A DNA stretch of 5,361 nt from Prolixibacteraceae bacterium. Its GTDB lineage: Bacteria > Bacteroidota > Bacteroidia > Bacteroidales > Prolixibacteraceae. The stretch is taken from assembly GCA_017998095.1 (NCBI GenBank), contig JAGODU010000243.1, positions 1 through 5,361 on the forward strand, read 5' to 3'. The translations under genes and the position numbers were made by a program. This document shows positions 1-5,270 of this stretch, piece after piece (positions within the stretch are counted from its first letter, which is position 1; each line of letters begins with the position of its first letter). A model generated the notes under the pieces. That model made no database searches, was not told the origin of the DNA, and worked only from the letters and a program-made list of their open reading frames with translations.

Positions 1-450
1 AATATCATCAACAGTTTCATTAATAACCCATTCAGCCGAAAGCGCACCCGTTCTTGCAAGTTGACCAAAAAGCGTATTAATAAATCCATCAATGCCTGCC
101 CCTTCTGAAAATATCTTTGCTGCTGCATTTTTTAACTCTTCACTAAATGCATCTGCAACAGACTCATCTGCATAAATTTCTACTGTATGCCCTGTATTAC
201 CTAACAGCGAAATATTTCTAACTGCCATGCTTAGATCAGGATTTATTATTGATAACCGCGTAATTGCATCTATCAGTTCAAAAGGGAAAAAGCCCTTTGC
301 TTGACTGCTGCCAAACATAGCAGTATTTATCATCCCGTCCCAGTCATCTTCAGACGCAATGCTGCTGCGTCCCGGTTCAAGATCTCTTATTGCATCATCT
401 GTTGTTTTGTTTTTTCTATTTGATTTAGCAAAAAAACTGAAAATTGACAT
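1..450 (-). CDS. Phage portal protein, N-terminal part (runs off left edge)
   Basis: The frame opens with ATG at 450 (MSIFSFFAKSNRKNK) and stays open for 150 codons to base 1, so the C-terminal part lies outside the window. A Shine-Dalgarno GGAG at 457-460 sits 6 bases before the ATG. The protein has a short basic, Ser/Asn-rich leader, then a helical stretch TRLSIINPDLSMAVRNISLL (residues 64-83) and LARTGALSAEWVI (131-143). These resemble the 'previous-round' helix and the GA-S-E-W element seen near the start of many portal proteins. In this family the protein forms the dodecameric ring at one capsid vertex through which DNA is pumped. Its position just downstream of the large terminase, with a 44 bp gap, is the usual order. 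The call rests on that synteny plus the N-terminal pattern. The diagnostic stem and clip regions are not visible, so a different structural protein cannot be fully excluded. Confidence 0.75.
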   Translation of the reverse strand, partial: MSIFSFFAKSNRKNKTTDDAIRDLEPGRSSIASEDDWDGMINTAMFGSSQAKGFFPFELIDAITRLSIINPDLSMAVRNISLLGNTGHTVEIYADESVADAFSEELKNAAAKIFSEGAGIDGFINTLFGQLARTGALSAEWVINETVDDI

Positions 451-456
451 AACTAG

Positions 457-460
457 CTCC
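457..460 (-). promoter_or_regulatory. Ribosome binding site of the portal gene
   Basis: GGAG on the minus strand, 6 bases from the ATG at 450, inside the 44 bp gap after the terminase stop codon. It supports the portal start even though the gene is cut by the window edge. Confidence 0.6.
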
Positions 461-494
461 ATTTAAGATTTTATTATAATTACTTGAAAGAGGT

Positions 495-1991
495 TTATAT
501 AGGCAGGTCTCTTGATACCCACATTGTTGTCCGGATTACTTCCATAGCAATCGCATAAGCCATTACTAAGTCATCAGAATATCCCTTCAGCGCGCCGGTT
601 GAAGTCCCGTCCTGAACATAGGTATAAAGTTCTGATATCGTTCTCTTCCCCACTATTCCGCTATATCCCTTTAATATCGCTTCTGCAAGATTCTGTATTA
701 TTAATGGTTTTGTTCGTGGTGTTGTTTCCCACCCAAACTCATTTGTAGATATACCGGGGATAAAATAGGGATCTTTTGGGGGTTTTGGTTGGCAATATAT
801 AAGGCTATTAGGATATTTCTGACTAAGATGAACTAGCACAGCACGCCCCATATTATTTTTTTCAACTCCAATTATGGCATTATTATACAGGTTCCCCATT
901 TCCGCTAATATTGCTGCATAAGTGTGAATAGGTCTTTTGCTCCGATATTCCGCAATCTGCTGCCCGCTATCACGCTCCACCACAACAGCTGCTTGCCAGC
1001 TTTCCGCCTCTCCTGTTGCTGTGTCTGCCCCGATAACATAATCACTATTTTTTTCAGGTTCCCTGAATATTCGTAATTCATCATTATATTTCGTTCGTAT
1101 TGGTTGCATAGCCATTTCATCAAGCGCCCGTATCTCCGGGATTTCAAATACAGGATTCCCGGAATGTAAAAAGCTACAAAGTATTTCCTGAGCAACACGC
1201 AATCTGCCAATATCCCTGATTTGTTCTTCAAGCCATTTTTCATCTCGCCCGGGAAAATCGGTATAATTTAAAAGAAGTGGATTCCAACTATTTTCTCCAT
1301 TTACCGCTTTAGTCCACACATTGTGAAACTCATTGCCAATTCCATAAGCTGTGGATAGCATTATTGCCATACCGCCAAGTAATAAAGTGCTAAGCGCCGA
1401 AGCTAGTATCTCATCCATCCAGCGAACTATAGCGGCTTCATCTATAATCAGAAGGGCCAAACCCTCTGAACGTCCTGCGTCTTTGCTTGTTGGGATACTT
1501 TCAATCCTGCTGCCCGTTCCAAATACCATTGCAGTAGTTGTTCCAATTTCGCCTTTGATTTCTTTGCCGTTTGTTACTCCGGATTTTAGAAACATCGGAA
1601 GATGCTTATATATGGTTCTTGATTTATCTAAAAGCTTTTTAGCAACATTATCTTTTATACTAATCTCCATAATATTTTTATACGTGAAAAAATTTGCCAG
1701 CCAAACACTAAAACCCGATACAAGCCATGATAATCCCATACGCCTAGGCTTGAGAACTATATTCAACCTGTTATGCTGAAACTCTCTTAATAAACATTTC
1801 TGAAAATCAAATAACCTGAAACGCTGCAGACCCCGAACATCATCTATCATCCAAGTATGTTGATCTATAAAATATGCCGGGGATACTGCACACCGTAACC
1901 ATTCTGTATATTGTGCAGCATCTTCTATCTTGTTATCGTTTTCTGGTTTGGAGATAATATTACTGCCGGTTATTTGCTTTATATCAAGCAT
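495..1991 (-). CDS. Terminase large subunit (TerL): packaging ATPase and nuclease
   Basis: TerL is the DNA-packaging motor: an N-terminal ATPase docks on the portal and a C-terminal RNase H-like nuclease cuts concatemers. Numbered from the longest frame (ATG at 2012, 505 residues), the motifs are as follows. A Walker A variant KPRRMGLSW lies at 88-96. Walker B LLIIDE is at 187-192, with catalytic Glu192. The coupling motif STA is at 220-222. The nuclease acidic residues are Asp330 (in VIGAD), Glu384 (in IGVE) and Asp480/481 (in YSDD). The length is normal for an intact two-domain TerL. I prefer the internal ATG at 1991 (MLDIKQ, 498 residues). It is preceded by GTGGGG at a workable distance and leaves a 1 bp gap to the upstream stop, whereas the ATG at 2012 has no Shine-Dalgarno and overlaps the upstream gene by 20 bp. 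It sits between the putative small terminase and the portal, as expected. No broken motif is seen. Confidence 0.95.
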   Translation of the reverse strand: MLDIKQITGSNIISKPENDNKIEDAAQYTEWLRCAVSPAYFIDQHTWMIDDVRGLQRFRLFDFQKCLLREFQHNRLNIVLKPRRMGLSWLVSGFSVWLANFFTYKNIMEISIKDNVAKKLLDKSRTIYKHLPMFLKSGVTNGKEIKGEIGTTTAMVFGTGSRIESIPTSKDAGRSEGLALLIIDEAAIVRWMDEILASALSTLLLGGMAIMLSTAYGIGNEFHNVWTKAVNGENSWNPLLLNYTDFPGRDEKWLEEQIRDIGRLRVAQEILCSFLHSGNPVFEIPEIRALDEMAMQPIRTKYNDELRIFREPEKNSDYVIGADTATGEAESWQAAVVVERDSGQQIAEYRSKRPIHTYAAILAEMGNLYNNAIIGVEKNNMGRAVLVHLSQKYPNSLIYCQPKPPKDPYFIPGISTNEFGWETTPRTKPLIIQNLAEAILKGYSGIVGKRTISELYTYVQDGTSTGALKGYSDDLVMAYAIAMEVIRTTMWVSRDLPI

Positions 1992-1992
1992 A

Positions 1993-2838
1993 TTATATCC
2001 CCACAAGAACATCTATTATATTTGCTTGATTCTCCCCTTCCGGCGGTTCTTCGGTTTCATCACGCTTAGTATCTTCAAGCAGCGATTCTCCTGCAGGTGG
2101 TTGAGCAGCACGTTCCTTGAAGTCAATAGGCTCTTTTGGAGGCTCATATACCGTAGGTTTTTCGTTTTGATTAGGATTTTCTATCGTTCGAATTGGTAAA
2201 ACTGCTTTAAAAACCGGATCTGTTTTCATTATCTCTGCAAGCGTCGCTGCCATATTAAGCTGAATATTATTCTGGACTAAGGGTTGCTCTGTATTAATAA
2301 TTGAGTTGATTTCAGGATTAAAAGGAGAAAGTTGTTCAAATATTGCTCTTAGTTCAGAAGATATTAATCTAATTTCTTTTGTTGATTGAGCCTCTTTTAG
2401 GTTGTTAGTAAGCTTAGCAACAACATTATGTAAGCCAAGAGCCGCTACTGAATTTGCTTTCTGGAGTAAATTACATATTTGATAACCATTATTATTTTCT
2501 TGAGTTAAATGTTTTTCAGGTTGAGTCTCTCGCTCAATAATACGTCCATAAGATTCATTGCCGGTATTAGAAAACCATTGCTTAATTATGATTAAATCTT
2601 TGCTATTAATTGTATTTAATTTTACATTATTTATTATCAAATCAGCAATATTTTGTGGTTTAACAATATCATTTACAGTATGAGTAGAGCACTTATATTT
2701 TGTAGCAATACTACGCTGGCTTAAATTATTTAATATATAATCATAAATAATATCAAGCCGCATTTGATTGGATAAAATGCGTTTATTATGAGCCTTTGTT
2801 TTTTCAGGCTTTTTATTCCTATTTGTTTTCCTGGACAT
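1993..2838 (-). CDS. Helix-turn-helix protein, probable terminase small subunit
   Basis: This 281-residue protein directly precedes TerL. It has a highly basic N-terminus (1-25, many Lys/Arg/Asn). A predicted helix-turn-helix follows at about 27-60 (MRLDIIYDYILNN, then SQRSIATKYKCSTHTVNDIV), of the resolvase/transposase-like kind used by many small terminases to bind pac or cos DNA. A helical middle at about 115-215 could oligomerise. The C-terminus at about 220-272 is rich in Pro and Glu and looks disordered, and it could contact TerL. The role as pac-site recognition subunit is inferred from position and the HTH; I do not recognise a specific TerS family, and at 281 residues it is longer than most. 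The ATG at 2838 has no convincing Shine-Dalgarno. It lies 7 bp after the preceding stop, so translation is probably coupled. An alternative is a phage transcriptional regulator. Confidence 0.65.
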   Translation of the reverse strand: MSRKTNRNKKPEKTKAHNKRILSNQMRLDIIYDYILNNLSQRSIATKYKCSTHTVNDIVKPQNIADLIINNVKLNTINSKDLIIIKQWFSNTGNESYGRIIERETQPEKHLTQENNNGYQICNLLQKANSVAALGLHNVVAKLTNNLKEAQSTKEIRLISSELRAIFEQLSPFNPEINSIINTEQPLVQNNIQLNMAATLAEIMKTDPVFKAVLPIRTIENPNQNEKPTVYEPPKEPIDFKERAAQPPAGESLLEDTKRDETEEPPEGENQANIIDVLVGI

Positions 2839-2845
2839 ATCATAG

Positions 2846-3154
2846 CTAATTACTTTGCGGGTTATTTATAAACCTTGCTGATAGGTATGATATGAAATTC
2901 TCAAAAAATTTATTAGTATTAATATTGTCTGTGCATGAGGCAACTTCAACCCAAACATTTTTCTTTTCAGGGAAAGAATGTATCGCAGTATGACTTTCTC
3001 CAAGAATAACAAATGCGGAAATCCCAAAAGGGTGGAACTCATGTTTTCCAGTTGCAAATATGGTTGCTCCAGACTTTTGGGTTGCCGATATAAGCGCATT
3101 ATATAATGTGGTGTTGTCCGCTGTAGTTTCTATAGTTGCATGAACTATTTTCAA
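2846..3154 (-). CDS. S-adenosylmethionine decarboxylase-like pyruvoyl enzyme (short SpeH/SpeD type)
   Basis: The family decarboxylates AdoMet to the aminopropyl donor for spermidine, after self-cleavage that turns a serine into a pyruvoyl cofactor. The hallmark segment is clear: HEFHPFGISAF, then GESHTAIHSFPE, then VWVEVASC. Numbered from the TTG at 3154 (102 residues), the processing Ser is 54, the proton-donor His is 59, Glu 63 follows, and the catalytic Cys is 74. The spacing of Ser +5 to His and +20 to Cys matches the known bacterial/archaeal class (Ser63/His68/Cys83 in the Thermotoga enzyme). The protein is shorter than the usual 115-140 residues, with a trimmed N-terminus. Start choice: GAGGAG at 3162-3167 is too close to a TTG at 3160 but ideally 7 bases from the TTG at 3154 (giving MKIVHATIE). 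The gene lies 15 bp after the methyltransferase and 7 bp before the small terminase. No spermidine synthase is visible, so the substrate could instead be ornithine or arginine, as known for some homologues. Confidence 0.88.
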   Translation of the reverse strand: MKIVHATIETTADNTTLYNALISATQKSGATIFATGKHEFHPFGISAFVILGESHTAIHSFPEKKNVWVEVASCTDNINTNKFFENFISYLSARFINNPQSN

Positions 3155-3161
3155 GTACAAT

Positions 3162-3167
3162 CTCCTC
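3162..3167 (-). promoter_or_regulatory. Shine-Dalgarno GAGGAG that decides the AdoMetDC start
   Basis: GAGGAG on the minus strand lies in the 15 bp between the methyltransferase stop and the TTG at 3154. The distance to that TTG is 7 bases, but only 1 base to the in-frame TTG at 3160. It therefore favours the shorter product. No ATG start is available at the N-terminus. Confidence 0.6.
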
Positions 3168-3169
3168 TA

Positions 3170-4075
3170 TTAAGGTTTACGAAAAACTATTGCATATTCA
3201 TGAATTTTAGGGGCAATTTTTTTTTGATTAAATGATACCGCAAAGGCTTTTGGCAAACCTCCAACTAGACCTTCTATAATCCACATATCATATATTAACC
3301 ATCCGGCTTTTTGGAAAATCTGAATAATATCAGAGTGGTAAGGATAGTATCTATTATCTTTACGAAAATCATTAACATTTACAACATGAAATGCACCAGT
3401 TTTAAATTTAGGAAGCCAGTTTTTAGCAACTTCGTACATCCCTTTTAGAAAATCTTGATAAGTTTTCCCATACCCCAATTGATCAGGTTCTTTCCCATAG
3501 AATTCAATATCCCAGTATGGAGGTGAATGAAAAGAAAAATCTCCTATATTATCAGGAATGTCTTTAGGATATTTACTGTCTCCATTAATTATTTGAATAG
3601 TTGTTTTCCCATCATCAATTTTTGCACGTATAGAGTCTATATATTTAAAAAAATATTCTGAAAGATCATATCCATAATAATGCAACCCAAGTAATTTCGC
3701 AACCTGCATTTGAACACCCTGTCCCATAAAAGGATCTAGATAAACATCACCAGGTTTAGCATAATAATTGACAAAGAATTCTACTAATTCTGCCGGCATT
3801 ATAGATAAGCCACTTTTGCCACGTCCACAGCCTGTATTACGTGGGAATTTTTTATAGTCTTTATACCCTGCCTCTTTTAGTAATTGCTGAGATTGTTTCC
3901 CATTTGCCGATGTTCTGTGTTTCGGGGTTTCATGTGCAAAATTGAAAATTGAATTTGATAATTTACCGCGTCCTATTTTGTTTAATATGGACATTGGAAT
4001 AAAACCATATTTATTTATCATAGCGGATCGTTCTGCTACGCTCTGCTTTAATCGTTGTCTTAAATCATTAGACAT
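3170..4075 (-). CDS. SAM-dependent DNA methyltransferase (N4-cytosine/N6-adenine class)
   Basis: The 301-residue protein carries amino-methyltransferase motifs in the order X-I-II-III-IV. Motif X is near SIMPAELVEFFVNYY (91-105). Motif I is DPFMGQG (114-120), which binds SAM. The motif II acidic residue is in YGYDLS (134-139), and NGDSKYP (164-170) is a motif III-like element. The catalytic motif IV is SPPYW (184-188). A C-terminal HEYAIVFRK (292-300) closes the fold. SPPY is more typical of N4-cytosine enzymes and DPPY of N6-adenine, but this alone does not settle the target base. There is no large recognition domain, so sequence specificity may come from residues 1-90 or about 190-285. ATG at 4075 follows GGGAG at good spacing and overlaps the upstream gene by 8 bp, implying translational coupling to the ParB-like protein. 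No restriction nuclease gene is visible, so it is probably an orphan phage methylase that protects or marks phage DNA. Confidence 0.92.
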   Translation of the reverse strand: MSNDLRQRLKQSVAERSAMINKYGFIPMSILNKIGRGKLSNSIFNFAHETPKHRTSANGKQSQQLLKEAGYKDYKKFPRNTGCGRGKSGLSIMPAELVEFFVNYYAKPGDVYLDPFMGQGVQMQVAKLLGLHYYGYDLSEYFFKYIDSIRAKIDDGKTTIQIINGDSKYPKDIPDNIGDFSFHSPPYWDIEFYGKEPDQLGYGKTYQDFLKGMYEVAKNWLPKFKTGAFHVVNVNDFRKDNRYYPYHSDIIQIFQKAGWLIYDMWIIEGLVGGLPKAFAVSFNQKKIAPKIHEYAIVFRKP

Positions 4076-4751
4076 TTAACCACTCCCTAAGAACATCATC
4101 AAGTGCCGGATTTCCTCCGGATTGAAACTTTTCATAAGTTTGTTTAAATGATTCATAAACAGGTTTTGATACTAAGCCAGAATGATCCCCAAATTGAAAT
4201 TTGACAAAATTTTCAAACCCCGTATTTGATGATCCTTGAGTTTTGTCTTTATTTTCTTCATTCCCAGATTGCCCATGTTCAGGTTCTATCTCAATTTCAA
4301 CTTCTTCTAATACCAGGTTTCTATATAAATCTTCACTTTGAGCATAAATTTCTTCTAATAAGATATTAACCTCTGGTATAAATTCACCTTGAATAGCAGA
4401 ATTATTGGCGGAAATATTTGCGGCTTTCTCCGTTATATCATCCCAGTCTACAAAACGGATTTGATATAATGTGCCATTATGTTTTATATTCCCAAGCGCT
4501 ACAGTCCCCCTCTCATCTTTTTCTCTGGATGTAATAATTATCTCAGACCCGCTTGGAATAGTTTTCATTCTTTGATGCCCACATACAAGCCTTTTTGTTT
4601 TTGTATTATACACAAAACAAGATAAATCTCCAAATGTTTCAAGCGAGCATTCTAGTCCATGTAAACTCTTATCAGATATTTTTCTTGGATTATATTCAGC
4701 AGGATTAATTTCTCCTACCTTTTCTGGTAGAAAATTCTTTGTTTTTTTCAT
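4068..4751 (-). CDS. ParB/Srx-fold N-terminal domain phage protein
   Basis: Numbered from ATG 4751 (227 residues), it shows the ParB N-terminal domain signature: INPAEYNPRKIS (15-26), SLETFG (36-41) and LVCGHQR (55-61), where GHQR corresponds to the nucleotide/phosphate-binding GxxR box. AANISANNSAIQGEF (110-124) is typical of phage members of the family. An acidic, low-complexity linker (about 149-175) leads to a C-terminal module, FVKFQFGDHSG to LDDVLREWL, that I recall from phage homologues. No ParB-type HTH DNA-binding domain is seen, so this is not a chromosome partition protein. In phages such domains often accompany, or are fused to, DNA methylases, which fits the 8 bp overlap with the next gene. 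The frame extends to a TTG at 4778, but ATG 4751 has GGAG 7 bases upstream and is preferred. The biochemical role (nuclease, CTP/ATP binding or methylase partner) is unknown. Confidence 0.85.
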   Translation of the reverse strand: MKKTKNFLPEKVGEINPAEYNPRKISDKSLHGLECSLETFGDLSCFVYNTKTKRLVCGHQRMKTIPSGSEIIITSREKDERGTVALGNIKHNGTLYQIRFVDWDDITEKAANISANNSAIQGEFIPEVNILLEEIYAQSEDLYRNLVLEEVEIEIEPEHGQSGNEENKDKTQGSSNTGFENFVKFQFGDHSGLVSKPVYESFKQTYEKFQSGGNPALDDVLREWLNV

Positions 4752-4770
4752 ATTTTCACTCCATTTTAAG

Positions 4771-4792
4771 TGTTGCAATGTTGTTGCAATGT
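4771..4792. repeat. Perfect 11 bp tandem duplication, TGTTGCAATGT x2
   Basis: TGTTGCAATGT occurs twice head to tail at 4771-4781 and 4782-4792, followed by a decayed third copy (TGTTGTTTGCT, 4793-4803). Each unit contains the palindrome TTGCAA, so two TTGCAA sites stand 11 bp apart, about one helical turn. The repeat lies about 20 bp upstream of the ATG of the ParB-like gene, in the likely leader of the packaging operon. This placement fits an operator for a protein binding one face of the helix. That function is inferred. Confidence 0.6.
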
Positions 4793-4858
4793 TGTTGTTT
4801 GCTTTCGCTTTTTCTTCGCCTGTTTTATATATATAATTACTCTTTGCCTAATTATGAA

Positions 4859-4888
4859 TTGACAAGGTTTATATATATTATTTATTTT
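4859..4888 (+). promoter_or_regulatory. Possible sigma70 promoter for the YcgL-like gene (upstream candidate)
   Basis: A perfect -35 TTGACA at 4859-4864 is followed after 18 bp by TATTTT (4883-4888), matching 4 of 6 bases of the -10 consensus. Transcription would begin near 4895, giving a leader of about 130 bases that contains the second TGTTGYA repeat pair. AT-rich DNA produces such matches by chance, so this is tentative. Confidence 0.3.
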
Positions 4889-4926
4889 TCTCTGATTATT
4901 TTAAAAATATTTACAAATTTAATATT

Positions 4927-4946
4927 TGTTGTAATATGTTGCAGTA
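4927..4946. repeat. Imperfect 10 bp tandem repeat TGTTGTAATA/TGTTGCAGTA
   Basis: Two adjacent 10 bp units at 4927-4936 and 4937-4946 share TGTTG-A-TA. They resemble the 11 bp units near 4771-4792 (TGTTGCAAT versus TGTTGTAAT), and all four lie in the same orientation. One pair is close to each of the two divergent genes. They are candidate binding sites for a common regulator, but no matching regulator has been identified in the window. Confidence 0.4.
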
Positions 4947-4973
4947 TAAAATTAAATTAACAATAAAACGCGT

Positions 4974-4979
4974 TATAAT
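4974..4979 (+). promoter_or_regulatory. Perfect -10 element TATAAT upstream of the YcgL-like gene
   Basis: TATAAT lies 45 bases before the ATG at 5025, a normal distance for a short leader. The best -35 at 16 bp spacing is TTAAAT (4952-4957), only 3 of 6 matches, and there is no extended TG motif. If used, the promoter is probably weak or activator-dependent. Confidence 0.35.
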
Positions 4980-5010
4980 TTTTAAAATACCCTATCATTT
5001 TTATTTTCAG

Positions 5011-5016
5011 AGGAGG
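5011..5016 (+). promoter_or_regulatory. Strong Shine-Dalgarno AGGAGG of the YcgL-like gene
   Basis: A full-consensus AGGAGG sits 8 bases before the ATG at 5025. It is the strongest ribosome binding site in the window, which argues that the small downstream gene is real and well translated. Confidence 0.7.
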
Positions 5017-5024
5017 AAATAATT

Positions 5025-5270
5025 ATGTTATGTGATGTGTATGAATCTAAGAAAATCGGAGGATATATATTAATACCCGCCGATAAAAAAAGGGAAGATC
5101 TTTCAGAAATTGTAAAGAAAGCAATTGGGAAAGAGCCTATTCAGAAAATTGATGTTGTTGCTGGAGAACCGCGTATTGGTTTGAATTGTAAAGATTGTTT
5201 AAACGCCATTAAAAAAGATGGTTATTGCGCGGTTAAGGTTACAGTTAAAATAATTGAAAAACTTTCTTAA
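5025..5270 (+). CDS. Small YcgL-family-like protein
   Basis: This 81-residue protein is read opposite to the packaging genes. Its start MLCDVYESKK, the following YILIP strand, the EDLSEIVKKAIGKEP helix region and the KDGYCAVKV end resemble YcgL (DUF709). In that family the pattern is roughly M-C-VY-S-K, YLYV, a helix ending in fG-P, and a closing GyYLQLP. The terminal QLPP part and the long tail of cellular YcgL are missing or changed, so this is a compact, diverged member. YcgL has no firmly established biochemical function. It has four cysteines (3, 55, 58, 68), including a C-x-x-C pair, with no transmembrane segment or signal peptide, so it is probably cytosolic. The consensus ribosome binding site and its own upstream region suggest a separately expressed, possibly early or moron-type, gene. 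Family assignment is by eye only; an unrelated small phage protein remains possible. Confidence 0.7.
   Translation: MLCDVYESKKIGGYILIPADKKREDLSEIVKKAIGKEPIQKIDVVAGEPRIGLNCKDCLNAIKKDGYCAVKVTVKIIEKLS

Larger units (their letters stand above)
4752..5024. promoter_or_regulatory. AT-rich divergent intergenic region between packaging cluster and YcgL-like gene
   Basis: This stretch separates genes read leftwards (from 4751) and rightwards (from 5025), so it should hold both promoters. It is strongly AT-rich and has no convincing coding frame. It holds two copies of TTTATATATAT (4824-4834 and 4868-4878) and two pairs of TGTTGYA tandem repeats listed separately. A perfect TTGACA lies at 4859-4864 on the plus strand and a perfect TATAAT at 4974-4979. 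I could not find a well-spaced -35/-10 pair on the minus strand for the packaging operon. It might instead be read by a phage-specific polymerase or an activator-dependent promoter. Confidence 0.55.

Noticed and set aside
905..1243. Second minus-strand open frame of 112 codons within the terminase gene
   Set aside because: It is an out-of-phase shadow of the TerL nuclease region; the TerL frame carries the conserved catalytic acids there.
1351..1779. Open frame of 142 codons on the plus strand inside the terminase gene
   Set aside because: It lies entirely antisense to the conserved ATPase domain of TerL, has no ribosome binding site and encodes a composition typical of reverse-frame translation.
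1930..2199. Plus-strand frame of 89 codons across the terS/terL junction
   Set aside because: Antisense to two supported genes, with no ribosome binding site and no recognisable domain.
2866..3099. Minus-strand frame of 77 codons overlapping the decarboxylase
   Set aside because: Out-of-phase shadow of the AdoMetDC gene, whose frame holds the complete active-site signature.
4771..4803. CRISPR array or phage attachment site
   Set aside because: The units are 11 bp, adjacent with no spacers, and no integrase or tRNA gene is near.
4860..4865. TTGTCA on the minus strand as a -35 box for the packaging operon
   Set aside because: No acceptable -10 lies 16-18 bp downstream; the nearest TATA-like hexamers are 20-30 bp away.
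4739..4960. Plus-strand frame of 73 codons encoding a hydrophobic, membrane-like peptide
   Set aside because: Its hydrophobicity follows from T-rich DNA; it crosses the start of the ParB-like gene and the intergenic region, and lacks a ribosome binding site.
4752..5024. SAM-sensing riboswitch or other structured leader, considered because of the SAM-related genes
   Set aside because: No conserved riboswitch core or GC-containing stems could be seen in this AT-rich DNA.
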